Assembly (NCBI GenBank): GCA_020072585.1
Contig: JAIQGL010000030.1
Location: forward strand, 1 to 64,000
Direction: 5' to 3'
Length of the DNA stretch: 64,000 nt
Origin: Terriglobia bacterium
Lineage (GTDB): Bacteria > Acidobacteriota > Terriglobia > Terriglobales > Acidobacteriaceae
The translations under genes were made by a program, and so were the position numbers. Under the pieces are notes generated by a model that saw only the letters and a program-made list of their open reading frames with translations, was not told where the DNA came from and ran no database searches. Positions 44,496 through 52,951 of the stretch are shown here, one piece after another (position 1 is the first letter of the stretch; each line of letters opens with the position of its first letter).

Positions 44496-45680
44496 ATGCT
44501 ACGTACGTTCAAATTTATTCTTATGATTCTTTGCTCCGGACAGCTTGCATTGCAGGCGCAGGAGTTCAAGCTTTTCGAGCGAAAGGTCCAGGTGCACGGC
44601 TGGGTTTCGCAGGGTTTTGCCAAAACCGACAACAACAACTGGCTGACCATGGACACCAGCTCCGGCAGCGCCGGAATGACTGACATGGGCCTGAATATGT
44701 CCATGCAGATTTCCGACAATCTTCGTATCGGCGCTCAGGTCTACGATCGCAATCTGGGCGAACTTGGCCAGTATCATCCTTCATTAGACTGGGCGGTTGT
44801 CGACTTCAATCCCAAATCATGGCTAGGATTTCGCGGCGGCAAAGTCAAAACTGTTTTTGGCCTTTATAACGATACCCAAGACCAGGACTTCATTCACACC
44901 TTTGCGCTCCTGCCGCAGAGTATTTATCCGACAGACCTGCGCGATGCCACAATCGCCCACGCGGGTGGCGACGTTTACGGCAGCATCCCATTGACGCACG
45001 GCGCCGGGAGCCTGTCTTATACAGTTTTTGCGGGACATCGCACCGACACCGTTTATAGCGGCTATCCATATCTCCTGACCCAGTTCGGCGTACGCTTCAC
45101 GGAGTATGGCGGCCTGCAATACGGCGGCGATCTTCGTTGGCACACGCCCGTGAATGGTCTGGTGGCTGGATTCTCACGCCTGGACCAGGATACGCAGGGC
45201 ACCGGCACACGCGCGGGACTTTTCGCCGAAGAACACTCAATTCAGGACTGGACCAACCAGTTTTATGCCCAGTACACGCACGGCCGTTTTCGAATTGACA
45301 GCGAATACCGGCGCTATCTTCGCGACCAGAGGATTCAAAACGGCACAAACGAAGACGAAGACGATGTACGCGGCTGGTATATCTCCGGGGCGTACCGCGT
45401 CAAGAAATGGCTTGAGGTCGGTTCCTATTATTCGCGCTACTCCATCACTTCAACAGCGCGAAAACTCCTTGATCGTGACCTGCCTCAGGCCCATGATTAC
45501 GACAAGGTGGTCACGGCAAACTTTGACGCGAATCGCTTCTGGAACATAAAGGTCGAGGGGCACTTTATGGCGGGATTCGGCAATGCGCCGTATCCCAACG
45601 GCTTTTACCCGCAAGTGAATCCCACCGGGTTCAAACCCGACACGAACGCGCTGGTGCTGAAAACCAGCTTGAAATTCTAG
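44496..45680 (+). CDS. Porin-like outer-membrane beta-barrel protein
   Basis: A 394-residue outer-membrane protein with a signal peptide (MLRTFKFILMILCSGQLALQA). Alternating aromatic/polar strands end in a C-terminal Phe (LVLKTSLKF), the outer-membrane insertion signature. Barrel strands such as VHGWVSQGFAKTDNNNWL, LRIGAQVYDR and WLEVGSYYSRYS are visible. GAGGT seven bases before the ATG at 44496 sets the start inside a longer open frame. A substrate-binding/TonB fusion gene follows 30 bp on, suggesting an uptake pair. Confidence 0.85.
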   Translation: MLRTFKFILMILCSGQLALQAQEFKLFERKVQVHGWVSQGFAKTDNNNWLTMDTSSGSAGMTDMGLNMSMQISDNLRIGAQVYDRNLGELGQYHPSLDWAVVDFNPKSWLGFRGGKVKTVFGLYNDTQDQDFIHTFALLPQSIYPTDLRDATIAHAGGDVYGSIPLTHGAGSLSYTVFAGHRTDTVYSGYPYLLTQFGVRFTEYGGLQYGGDLRWHTPVNGLVAGFSRLDQDTQGTGTRAGLFAEEHSIQDWTNQFYAQYTHGRFRIDSEYRRYLRDQRIQNGTNEDEDDVRGWYISGAYRVKKWLEVGSYYSRYSITSTARKLLDRDLPQAHDYDKVVTANFDANRFWNIKVEGHFMAGFGNAPYPNGFYPQVNPTGFKPDTNALVLKTSLKF

Positions 45681-45710
45681 GTGAGAGGCGGAACAGCCGA
45701 AAAGGAAACC

Positions 45711-46400
45711 ATGACCCGATTTAACACAAGAATCGCCAGCGTTGCAGCCTTAATCGTCGTGCTCTCATCCCTCGCCGCGCGTGCCGACAGCGTGAAAATC
45801 ATCGCCAACAGCGCTGTACAGGCAAATGAGATCTCCGTGCACGAGCTCAAAGGAGTTTATCTAAGGGAAAGAAACTCGCTCAATGATGGAACGCACGTGG
45901 AACCGGTCCTGGCCCGCGGCGGGACCGCCCATGAGATGTTCGTCAAGCTTTATCTGAAACAAAACAGCGACGAGCTCCAGCGCTACTACGAGACACTGGT
46001 CTTTTCCGGCAAAGGCTCCATGCCGAAAGCAGTAGCATCAGATGCCGATGTTGTGGCCTACGTTGCAAAAACCAGAGGCGCCATTGGTTATGTGAACGCA
46101 GAAACCAATGCTCCTGGGGTAAAGACACTTGCTGTCATCAATGCCCTGAGCGGCTCTGAGCGGGCGGTCATCACCTATGTTGCTCCAGAATATCCGTCCC
46201 TTCTGCGGCAGCAGCGCATTGGCGGGATTGTTCGTCTTAAACTTATTGCCACACCCAAAGGCGATGTCCGCGACGTTGAAGTCATTGGTGGAAATCCGAT
46301 CCTGGGTGAAGCCGCGGTTGCCGCGGTGCAACGCTGGAGGTTCGCAGCTGGTTCCTCGCAGACGCTGATGGAAGTTAGCATCCCGTTTGAGCCCAACTGA
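45711..46400 (+). CDS. PstS-like binding domain fused to a TonB C-terminal domain
   Basis: A 229-residue periplasmic protein. After a signal peptide (RIASVAALIVVLSSLAARA), residues about 22-135 resemble phosphate ABC substrate-binding proteins of the short kind found beside porins (VKIIANSAVQANEISVHELK, GAIGYVN). Residues about 145-229 are a TonB C-terminal domain with YPSLLRQQRIGGIVRLKL, GDVRDVEVIGGNPILGEAAV and VQRWRFAA. No membrane-anchor/proline-rich energy-transducing part is present between them. AAGGAA precedes ATG 45711. It follows the porin-like gene and probably works with it; the fusion is unusual. Confidence 0.85.
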   Translation: MTRFNTRIASVAALIVVLSSLAARADSVKIIANSAVQANEISVHELKGVYLRERNSLNDGTHVEPVLARGGTAHEMFVKLYLKQNSDELQRYYETLVFSGKGSMPKAVASDADVVAYVAKTRGAIGYVNAETNAPGVKTLAVINALSGSERAVITYVAPEYPSLLRQQRIGGIVRLKLIATPKGDVRDVEVIGGNPILGEAAVAAVQRWRFAAGSSQTLMEVSIPFEPN

Positions 46401-46514
46401 AGTGAATGGATTGTGGTCCTGACGATCTACCGTACAGATGAACTAGCTTGATACTCCGCAGAAATGTCCGGGTGCCTGATGCATTTGTGCCAATCGTACC
46501 GCCCGTTTCATCTA

Positions 46515-46592
46515 CGATCCCTGATCCGTGTTCATCTGCGCAATCTGCGGCCCTCCGAATCCGTGCTGATCCGCATTGATCCACGGTAAGGT
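46515..46592 (-). repeat. Dispersed-repeat-like intergenic sequence
   Basis: On the minus strand this reads ACCGTGGATCAATGCGGATC followed by AGCACGGAT, then CAGATGAACACGGATC: repeated (A/C)GGAT(C/G)AA motifs. It resembles the ACCGCGGATGAACGCGGAT at about 17195. Neither is coding. This looks like a dispersed intergenic repeat of the chromosome; its copy number cannot be seen from one window. Confidence 0.4.
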
Positions 46593-46645
46593 TTTGTATT
46601 CCCGAAAGGTTGTCGCCCTCGTTCTAACCGAGTAAACTTCTGTGC

Positions 46646-47494
46646 ATGAAACGAACCTTCGCTATCACGATTGCGTTGTTGCTCTGCCTGTCCACGGGCT
46701 TTGCCCAGGATTGGGCCAAACAGAAACTGGAAAAGTCACCCCGGCATGGCGAGTGGGTCCAGATCAAGCACGATAACCGCACGGTGCAGGCCTTTGTCGT
46801 CTACCCGGAAAACAAACAGAAAGCGCCGGTCGTGATTGTGATCCACGAGATTTTTGGCCTGTCTGACTGGGCGCGCAGTGTGGCTGACCAGCTGGCAGCC
46901 AACGGCTACATTGCCATTGCTCCAGACTTTCTCTCCGGCATGGGGCCCAACGGCGGCAAGTCCAGCGATTTTCCCAGCGTTGACGCCGCGCGTGAAGCCA
47001 ACTCCAAACTGGATGCCGACCAGGTGACCGCCGACTTAAACGCCGCGGCCGACTACGCCAAGAAGATTCCTGCGGCCAATGGCAAGATCGCCGTCGCCGG
47101 ATTCTGCTGGGGCGGCTCCCAGTCGTTCCGCTTTGCCACCAATCGCAAAGACCTAAGCGCCGCCTTTGTGTTCTATGGGACAGGCCCTGACAACGTCAGC
47201 GCTATTACGGCGCCGGTCTATGGTTTCTATGGCGGCGCGGACGCCCGCGTCGGCGCTACCGTCCCGGGCACAGAGGCTGCCATGAAAGCCGCCGGCAAAA
47301 AATATGATCCGGTAACCTATACGGGCGCGGGCCATGGTTTTATGCGTGCCGGTGAAGATCCCGCAACCGACGCAGCAGCTCAGGCAGCAGGCACCGATCC
47401 TGACAGCCAGAAGAAGCACGATATGGCCGTCGCCAACAAAAAGGCACGCACAGAAGGCTGGGAGCGCTGGCTGACTCTGTTGAAATCGATGTAG
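46646..47494 (+). CDS. Exported dienelactone hydrolase family protein
   Basis: A 282-residue alpha/beta hydrolase with a signal peptide (RTFAITIALLLCLSTGFAQ). Family motifs: VVIVIHEIFGLSDWARSVAD, then the nucleophile C154 in GFCWGG, D199 in YGGADARVG and H230 in GAGHGFM, the Cys-Asp-His triad of dienelactone hydrolases. Export points to action on an extracellular or periplasmic ester or lactone; the substrate is unknown. A terminator follows. Confidence 0.93.
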   Translation: MKRTFAITIALLLCLSTGFAQDWAKQKLEKSPRHGEWVQIKHDNRTVQAFVVYPENKQKAPVVIVIHEIFGLSDWARSVADQLAANGYIAIAPDFLSGMGPNGGKSSDFPSVDAAREANSKLDADQVTADLNAAADYAKKIPAANGKIAVAGFCWGGSQSFRFATNRKDLSAAFVFYGTGPDNVSAITAPVYGFYGGADARVGATVPGTEAAMKAAGKKYDPVTYTGAGHGFMRAGEDPATDAAAQAAGTDPDSQKKHDMAVANKKARTEGWERWLTLLKSM

Positions 47495-47558
47495 GTTTGG
47501 CGACATTTGAAAGTGGCATTTTGAAACGTTACTTCGAAAGACGTTATTTCTAAAAGAA

Positions 47559-47592
47559 GGACGCCGGTCTCCTCCGGCGCCTTTCTATTTTT
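47559..47592 (+). terminator. Rho-independent terminator after the dienelactone hydrolase gene
   Basis: GG-a-CGCCGG-TCTCCT-CCGGCGCC forms an 8-bp stem with one bulged A, followed by TTTCTATTTTT. It starts 65 bp past the stop codon. The remaining gap to 47804 shows no gene. Confidence 0.85.
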
Positions 47593-47804
47593 GCCCTTCC
47601 GCCGCGTTCTTGCATGCCGATTCCCTGCCGGTAACCTTTGCCCCGTCACATCGTCTAAAACGCAACAAGGCTCGGGGAACCACAGAATTAGGGGACCACC
47701 AATAGGGGCAGCAAATCAAAAAGATTGATGGAACCAGTGCTTCTTTCCCCACGTATAGACCAGCAGGAAGAGTCTTGTCCGCAAGATTTTCATGGAGGCG
47801 ATCT

Positions 47805-48683
47805 ATGAATCCACAGAATCAACGCACCGTAGGCTTGCTGGTTGTCATTGTAGGAATTATTGCCCTTGCCGCGCCGAGATTGCGCAGCCAGTCTGCCGGT
47901 ACTGACCAGTCAGAACGCTTCCAGCGGAGTTTCAGCATTACTCCTGGCGGCACACTTGACGTTGAGAATTACAAAGGGACCATCCATGTGGTGGGCTCAG
48001 ATACCAATCAGGTCACGGTGGATGTAACCAAGCGCTTTGAAGGCAATGACTCAGACCGCAAATGGTGGATGGAAAACGTCAAGGTCAACTTCCGTAATGA
48101 CAGCAATCGTGTGTCGGTTGAGGTGAAATATCCTGAGTGGACCTGCACGTTCTGCTGGCCAGGTCATGACTTTACCGCTGCGGTTGAGCTGGAAATTCGC
48201 GTTCCCCGCCAGATCAACGTCAAATTGGAAAGCTACAAACCGGATATCCGGGTCGCATCAATCAACGGTGACATTCGTATCAAAAGCTATAAGTCGCCGA
48301 TTGAGATTGACTCTACTGCGGGTGCAGTCCGTATTGATACGTACAAGGAAACTGTGAAGCTGCGCAACGTAACCATACACGGGCCACTGGAGATCAGATC
48401 TTACAAAGCAGATGCGGAAATCGATGCCAGAGGCCTGGGCGACAGTGTAACCCTGGAAAACGAGAAAGGCTCGATCGTGCTGCGCGTGCCCGCAAATGCC
48501 GGGCTGGATGTTAATTTTGAAGGCGGACGCCGTTCCAGCTTCCACTCTGATTTCCCCATGGCGTCGAATGCCGGGCATCTCGACCACAGCATCCGAGGCA
48601 CAGTGAACCAGGGCGGCACCCGGCTGCGACTGCACACGGAAAAAGGATCGGTCTCGCTGGAAAAAATCTTCGGCAGCCTATGA
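47805..48683 (+). CDS. DUF4097-type beta-helix surface/periplasmic protein
   Basis: A 292-residue protein with one N-terminal hydrophobic segment (GLLVVIVGIIALAAPRL). A beta-rich repetitive fold follows: FSITPGGTLDVENYKGTIHV, LEIRVPRQINVKLESYKPDI, then repeated short VRIDTYKE/LEIRSYKAD units and LENEKGSIVLRVPANAGLDV. This is the DUF4097 beta-helix pattern. GGAGG before the ATG at 47805 sets the start. Many relatives are envelope-associated and of unknown function. Confidence 0.88.
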   Translation: MNPQNQRTVGLLVVIVGIIALAAPRLRSQSAGTDQSERFQRSFSITPGGTLDVENYKGTIHVVGSDTNQVTVDVTKRFEGNDSDRKWWMENVKVNFRNDSNRVSVEVKYPEWTCTFCWPGHDFTAAVELEIRVPRQINVKLESYKPDIRVASINGDIRIKSYKSPIEIDSTAGAVRIDTYKETVKLRNVTIHGPLEIRSYKADAEIDARGLGDSVTLENEKGSIVLRVPANAGLDVNFEGGRRSSFHSDFPMASNAGHLDHSIRGTVNQGGTRLRLHTEKGSVSLEKIFGSL

Positions 48684-48837
48684 TGCCGGATATGCTCTGG
48701 ATATTATTTTCAAACCACGCCGCTCCTGTGAATCATGAGCGGCGGCGGCATATTTATCACGCAGCAAGTGAATGATGAAGCGTTTCTTATGAACTGGGCA
48801 CTTCGTTATGATTATTTCCGTACAAAAAAAGGTAAAA

Positions 48838-50859
48838 ATGCGTTTCCTCAAAATTTCTTTACTCCTGCTCACTAGCTGTGCTTCTCTCTTCGGTCAGGGC
48901 AGTTCCCCCAAAGGCGTGCAAACGGGAGATATTGACCAGAAAGCAGATCCCTGCACGGATTTCTTCCAGTTCGCCAATGGCAAATGGCGCGCCGAAAATC
49001 CCATTCCACCTTCCATGGTGCGATGGAGCCGTCGTTGGCAAGCGGGTGAAGCCGCTAAAGATCAGCTCAAGCTGATTCTTGACGATGTGTCCCGCAAGAC
49101 GGACTGGCCCCACAGCAGTGTGGAGCAGCTAATTGGCGATTATTACGGCAGTTGCATGAATGAGGCGCGTGTCAACAAGCTGGGACTTGCTCCGGCCAAA
49201 CCTATGCTGGCTGAAATCGATGCCATGAAGACGCCGTCAGATCTACAGCGCATGATCCGTCGTCTGCATGAGATTTCTGTTTTCGCGCCTTTTGCGCTGG
49301 GATCAAGTCCTGACAACCACAACCCTGGTCAGGTGATTGCAATGGTAGCCGCCAGCGGTCTGGGACTGCCTGACCGCGACTATTACCTGAAAACTGAACC
49401 GCGCTTTCAGGGGGCCCGCGAGAAGTATCTGTTGCATGTTGCTGCCATGTTCAAACTGGCCGGCTATGATGATGCCAGAGCCAAAAGCGCCGCAGACACA
49501 GTCTTCCAGATAGAAAAGAAGCTGGCGGAAGCTTCTTTGGACAACGTTGCTCTGCGCGACCCTCTAGCCACTGACCACAAGACCACATTTGTCGATCTGA
49601 AGAAGCTTTCGCCCGCTGTCGATTGGGATGGCTACTTCAGTGCAGCCAAGCTCTCCCGCGCTGACCTTAACGTGACCGAGCCCAAGTTTTTTCAGGAGGT
49701 GGATCGCCAGATACGCGAAACGCCAATCGGCGACTGGAAGACTTATCTGAAATGGCAATTTCTGCACGCCGCCGCCGATCAACTATCTGATCCTTTCGTG
49801 AATGAGAACTTTTCGTTTTACAGCAAGTACCTGAACGGCGCCACCGAGCTAAAACCGCGATGGAAGCGCTGCGCTGAATCCACGGATCAGCTTCTGGGTG
49901 AAGCGCTGGGCAAGAAATATGTGGAGAAATACTTTTCGCCAGAAGCCAAAGCGCGGGCCCAGGAGATGGTAAAGAACATTCTTGCCGCCATGCATGACAC
50001 CATCGAAGGCCTGGATTGGATGGGACCTGAAACGAAAAAGAAGGCATTGGAAAAGTTTTCTACTTTTAATCCCAAGATCGGATATCCCGATAAATGGAAA
50101 GATTACAGCAGCATCAATATGGTCCGTGATTCATACTGGGACAACAGTCTGGCGGCGGTGAAGTGGAATATTGCTGAAGACCGTTCGCTGATCGGCAAGC
50201 CCGTGGATCGCGGACGCTGGGGCATGACGCCGCCTACATCCAACGCTTACTACAATCCTCTCTTAAATGAAATCGTATTTCCCGCAGGGATCCTCCAGCA
50301 ACCCTCCTTCAGCGTGGACAACGCGGATGCAATCAACTATGGCAGCATCGGCGTTGTGATCGGTCATGAAATCAGCCACGGCTTTGATGATCAGGGAGCG
50401 CAGTATGACGCGCAAGGCCGCCTCAACAACTGGTGGACTGCCGACGATCTGAAGCGTTTTCAGGATCGGACTTCATGCGTGGTGCGCCAGTTTGATGGAT
50501 ATTTTATCGAGCCGAACATCCATCACAACGGCAAGCTTGTGCTGGGCGAGAGCATCGGCGACCTGGCTGGCGCTAAGCTCGCTTACCTTGCATTCAAAAA
50601 AGCGCAGCAGGCCCACCCCGCTCCAACAATTGATGGCTACACTCCAGACCAGCAGTTCTTTATTGCCTGGGGACAATGGCGCGGCGATGAAATCCGTCCG
50701 GAGACGCAGCGCACCATGGTTCAGGGCGATCCGCACCCGATTGGAAAGTATCGCGTGATTGGCCCTCTCTCCAATCTGCCGGCGTTCAAACAGGCTTTTA
50801 GCTGTAAAGACGATTCGGCTATGGTGCGTCCGCCGGCTGACCGTTGCCAAGTGTGGTAG
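48838..50859 (+). CDS. M13 family metallopeptidase (neprilysin-like)
   Basis: A 673-residue zinc peptidase with a signal peptide (FLKISLLLLTSCASLFGQ). An N-terminal M13 domain begins DPCTDFFQFANGKW. The catalytic domain holds YNPLLNEIVFPAGILQQP, the zinc motif HEISHGFDDQG (H510, E511, H514) and third ligand E571 in GESIGDLAGAKLAY with D575. It ends in CQVW, the usual CxxW terminus. Such enzymes degrade oligopeptides, here in the periplasm or outside. The ATG at 48838 follows AAAAAAAGGT. Confidence 0.95.
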   Translation: MRFLKISLLLLTSCASLFGQGSSPKGVQTGDIDQKADPCTDFFQFANGKWRAENPIPPSMVRWSRRWQAGEAAKDQLKLILDDVSRKTDWPHSSVEQLIGDYYGSCMNEARVNKLGLAPAKPMLAEIDAMKTPSDLQRMIRRLHEISVFAPFALGSSPDNHNPGQVIAMVAASGLGLPDRDYYLKTEPRFQGAREKYLLHVAAMFKLAGYDDARAKSAADTVFQIEKKLAEASLDNVALRDPLATDHKTTFVDLKKLSPAVDWDGYFSAAKLSRADLNVTEPKFFQEVDRQIRETPIGDWKTYLKWQFLHAAADQLSDPFVNENFSFYSKYLNGATELKPRWKRCAESTDQLLGEALGKKYVEKYFSPEAKARAQEMVKNILAAMHDTIEGLDWMGPETKKKALEKFSTFNPKIGYPDKWKDYSSINMVRDSYWDNSLAAVKWNIAEDRSLIGKPVDRGRWGMTPPTSNAYYNPLLNEIVFPAGILQQPSFSVDNADAINYGSIGVVIGHEISHGFDDQGAQYDAQGRLNNWWTADDLKRFQDRTSCVVRQFDGYFIEPNIHHNGKLVLGESIGDLAGAKLAYLAFKKAQQAHPAPTIDGYTPDQQFFIAWGQWRGDEIRPETQRTMVQGDPHPIGKYRVIGPLSNLPAFKQAFSCKDDSAMVRPPADRCQVW

Positions 50860-50974
50860 AGAGATTGTTATAAGCTGGAATACTGGAAGAGTAAAGAGAG
50901 ACGTAATCGCGGGTCTTTCGAACAAGCTCCGAACGGCGTATTCCGGGCAAGCCTCTTTGATCGGCACTATGTTT

Positions 50975-51010
50975 CTAAAAATAAAAAAGCCATACGTTGG
51001 CGCATGGCTT
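50975..51010 (-). terminator. Rho-independent terminator of the Asp/Arg-rich protein gene
   Basis: On the minus strand AAGCCAT-g-CG-CCAA-CG-t-ATGGCTT forms a 7-plus-2-bp stem with one mismatch, followed by TTTTTATTTTTAG. It starts 20 bp past the stop at 51031. Confidence 0.85.
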
Positions 51011-51030
51011 CTTTCATGTTGCGCCGTGCA

Positions 51031-51639
51031 TTACCGGCGCTGATAAACTCCGCTGTTAAAGCCCTGTGAATATCCGCTCTGGTAAGCCTCTCGATAGGCG
51101 TCTTTGTAATAGTTCTTGTTGCCATAGGTTGGGATGTACCCGCGATCAGCATGCCTGAAGTTGTCGCCCTTGGTTGGACGAAAGCTGTGTCCGGTACGCC
51201 GATCAACCGCTCCATCATTCATCCCGTCCTGATAGCCGTTCTGTCGCGCCGCATTCAACCCGTAACCGCCATAGCCGCCTCGGTCGTTTCCGCCACGGCC
51301 CCAGCCATCGTGATCTCTATCTCTGTCTCGATCGCCATCCCTGTCGCGATCTCGGTCATTGCCGTAGTAGCCGCCAACTCCACGGAATCCGCGCTCATAC
51401 CCGGAGCGGAAAGCCCTGCGGTCGTCACTTTCGCGCCAGCGATTGTTGTTCGGGTCAAAGCGTCGGTTGTGCCGTGCGTCCCACTGACCCTGTTTGAATC
51501 CTTCTTTGAATGCCTGCCGGTCATCGTCATCGTGGTATCCCCAGCTGAACTGCACTGGAAGCACGGCCTGCGCCGCTGCAAAAGTAGTGGTGCCCATGAG
51601 TAACGCAGATCCTAACAACATTGCCTTCATGTACTTCAT
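51031..51639 (-). CDS. Exported Asp/Arg-rich low-complexity protein
   Basis: A 202-residue protein with a signal peptide (MKYMKAMLLGSALLMGTTTF). Segments with the motif (F/Y)(K/R)xGxxxG occur repeatedly: FKEGFKQGQWDARHN, FRSGYERGFRG and YQSGYSQGFNSG. Between them is a run of about 20 residues of alternating Asp/Arg, then a Gly/Tyr stretch. GGGAGGG before ATG 51639 fixes the start. It is probably an extracellular or periplasmic binding protein; the fold is unknown. The matching DNA (about 51300-51360) is a GAxCGA-type simple repeat. Confidence 0.75.
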   Translation of the reverse strand: MKYMKAMLLGSALLMGTTTFAAAQAVLPVQFSWGYHDDDDRQAFKEGFKQGQWDARHNRRFDPNNNRWRESDDRRAFRSGYERGFRGVGGYYGNDRDRDRDGDRDRDRDHDGWGRGGNDRGGYGGYGLNAARQNGYQDGMNDGAVDRRTGHSFRPTKGDNFRHADRGYIPTYGNKNYYKDAYREAYQSGYSQGFNSGVYQRR

Positions 51640-51899
51640 ATATTCCCTCCCGTTTAAACCCTTCTCCTGTTCCTGGCATTGAACGTTCAACGCGCTTCTG
51701 TTATTGAGTGCAAACACTGCTGGCCTCGTAACCACTCTCACAGTCGGTTAAGTTCTGTAAACACAGAGTAAGGAATCGTTGGGGCTTTGTTTTCTGAAAA
51801 AAATGTCGCGAAGGTTTTTTAGTGAAGCAATGGGGCTTATTTCAGAGGTATGGGTCGCCAGATCAAACAAAAATCCTGGGTAAAAATGGAAAGCCTCAG

Positions 51900-52910
51900 C
51901 TACTTCGATGGAGCCAGATCAAGCTCAACAGCGCGACGCTCATATCCTTCGATTTTCTTTGCCGGAACGGCCTGATAGTAGCTGACCAGCTTTTTCAAAT
52001 AGGTCGATACCGGAGTGTACTGCATGCCCAATTCTGCTTTGCCGCGAGCGTTCTCCAGTGACGACATCCAGCGTCCACTGAACGGTGAGCAGTCCGGCAA
52101 GAGCCCACGTTGCTCCAGCGTTTCTCGTGACACTCGCGCAATTCTCAGCGGCCGATGCATCAACTCCGCCAGCATCTCCAGGAATTGCTCCAGGGAAAGA
52201 GTCTCGTCCTGTCCAATGTTGTAAGCGCGTCCCTTGCTCTGATCGCTTCCCGCCACCCGCACTATCGCCTGTGTCACGTCCTCGCCATAAACATGGCGCA
52301 ATGGCAGTCTTGCGTCCTCTGTGACCTCCGGAGCAAGGATTGGGCCGCCATCTTGAAGCCGAAGAAAATATCCGTAGATGCGGTCGTAGTGGTCGCGCTC
52401 GCTGTTTACAATCGGCAATCGCAAGCTGGTAAAAGGAAACTTGCGCTCGATCCATGCGCGTGCAAAGACGTCTTCCGCAGCGCGCTTGTCAGCGCCATAA
52501 AGCCAGTTATTGTGCTCACCTTCGTTTGACTTCGGCGGCTCCGCCATTACCGGCCCCGAATAATCCTCTTCCTTGAACGGCCGCTCCACGCCGATACGCA
52601 CCAGGTACACCTGTCCCGTGCTCAGAAAAATGTAACGGCCAACGCGGCTGCTAAACTCTTCCACTACCGCTTTTGCTTCCTCGCCGTTGTAGAGCGTTGT
52701 ATCAACAACCAGATCGAATTCCCTTCCTCCCAGGGCCTTCTTGAACTGTGCTGGATCAGTCCGATCGCCGCGCACCCTCTCCACTTCTTCGGGCAGGTCA
52801 TCGCGCGTCTGGCCGCGATTGAAGACCGTGACTTCATGTCCCTGCTGTAGCAAAGCCTGAACGATTGAGGGACCGAGATTCCGTGTTCCGCCGATGATAA
52901 GGGAGCGCAT
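51900..52910 (-). CDS. NAD-dependent epimerase/dehydratase family protein
   Basis: A 336-residue extended-SDR enzyme. Near the N terminus is LIIGGTRNLGPSIVQALL (atypical GxxGxxG Rossmann loop), then FNRGQTRDDLPEEVERVRGD, VDTTLYNGEEA and RYIFLSTGQVYL. This resembles acidobacterial nucleotide-sugar or isoflavone-reductase-like epimerases. A classical YxxxK is not obvious: YGADKRAAEDVF supplies the Y-x3-K. The substrate is unknown. Confidence 0.9.
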   Translation of the reverse strand: MRSLIIGGTRNLGPSIVQALLQQGHEVTVFNRGQTRDDLPEEVERVRGDRTDPAQFKKALGGREFDLVVDTTLYNGEEAKAVVEEFSSRVGRYIFLSTGQVYLVRIGVERPFKEEDYSGPVMAEPPKSNEGEHNNWLYGADKRAAEDVFARAWIERKFPFTSLRLPIVNSERDHYDRIYGYFLRLQDGGPILAPEVTEDARLPLRHVYGEDVTQAIVRVAGSDQSKGRAYNIGQDETLSLEQFLEMLAELMHRPLRIARVSRETLEQRGLLPDCSPFSGRWMSSLENARGKAELGMQYTPVSTYLKKLVSYYQAVPAKKIEGYERRAVELDLAPSK

Positions 52911-52951
52911 GCCGGATATTGTAACTGTTCTCAGGACGTTCCTATTTCAGT

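Noticed and set aside
51300-51360. Repeat cluster considered as a CRISPR array
   Set aside because: It is a GAxCGA-type simple repeat inside a coding frame (Asp/Arg codons) with no spacers.
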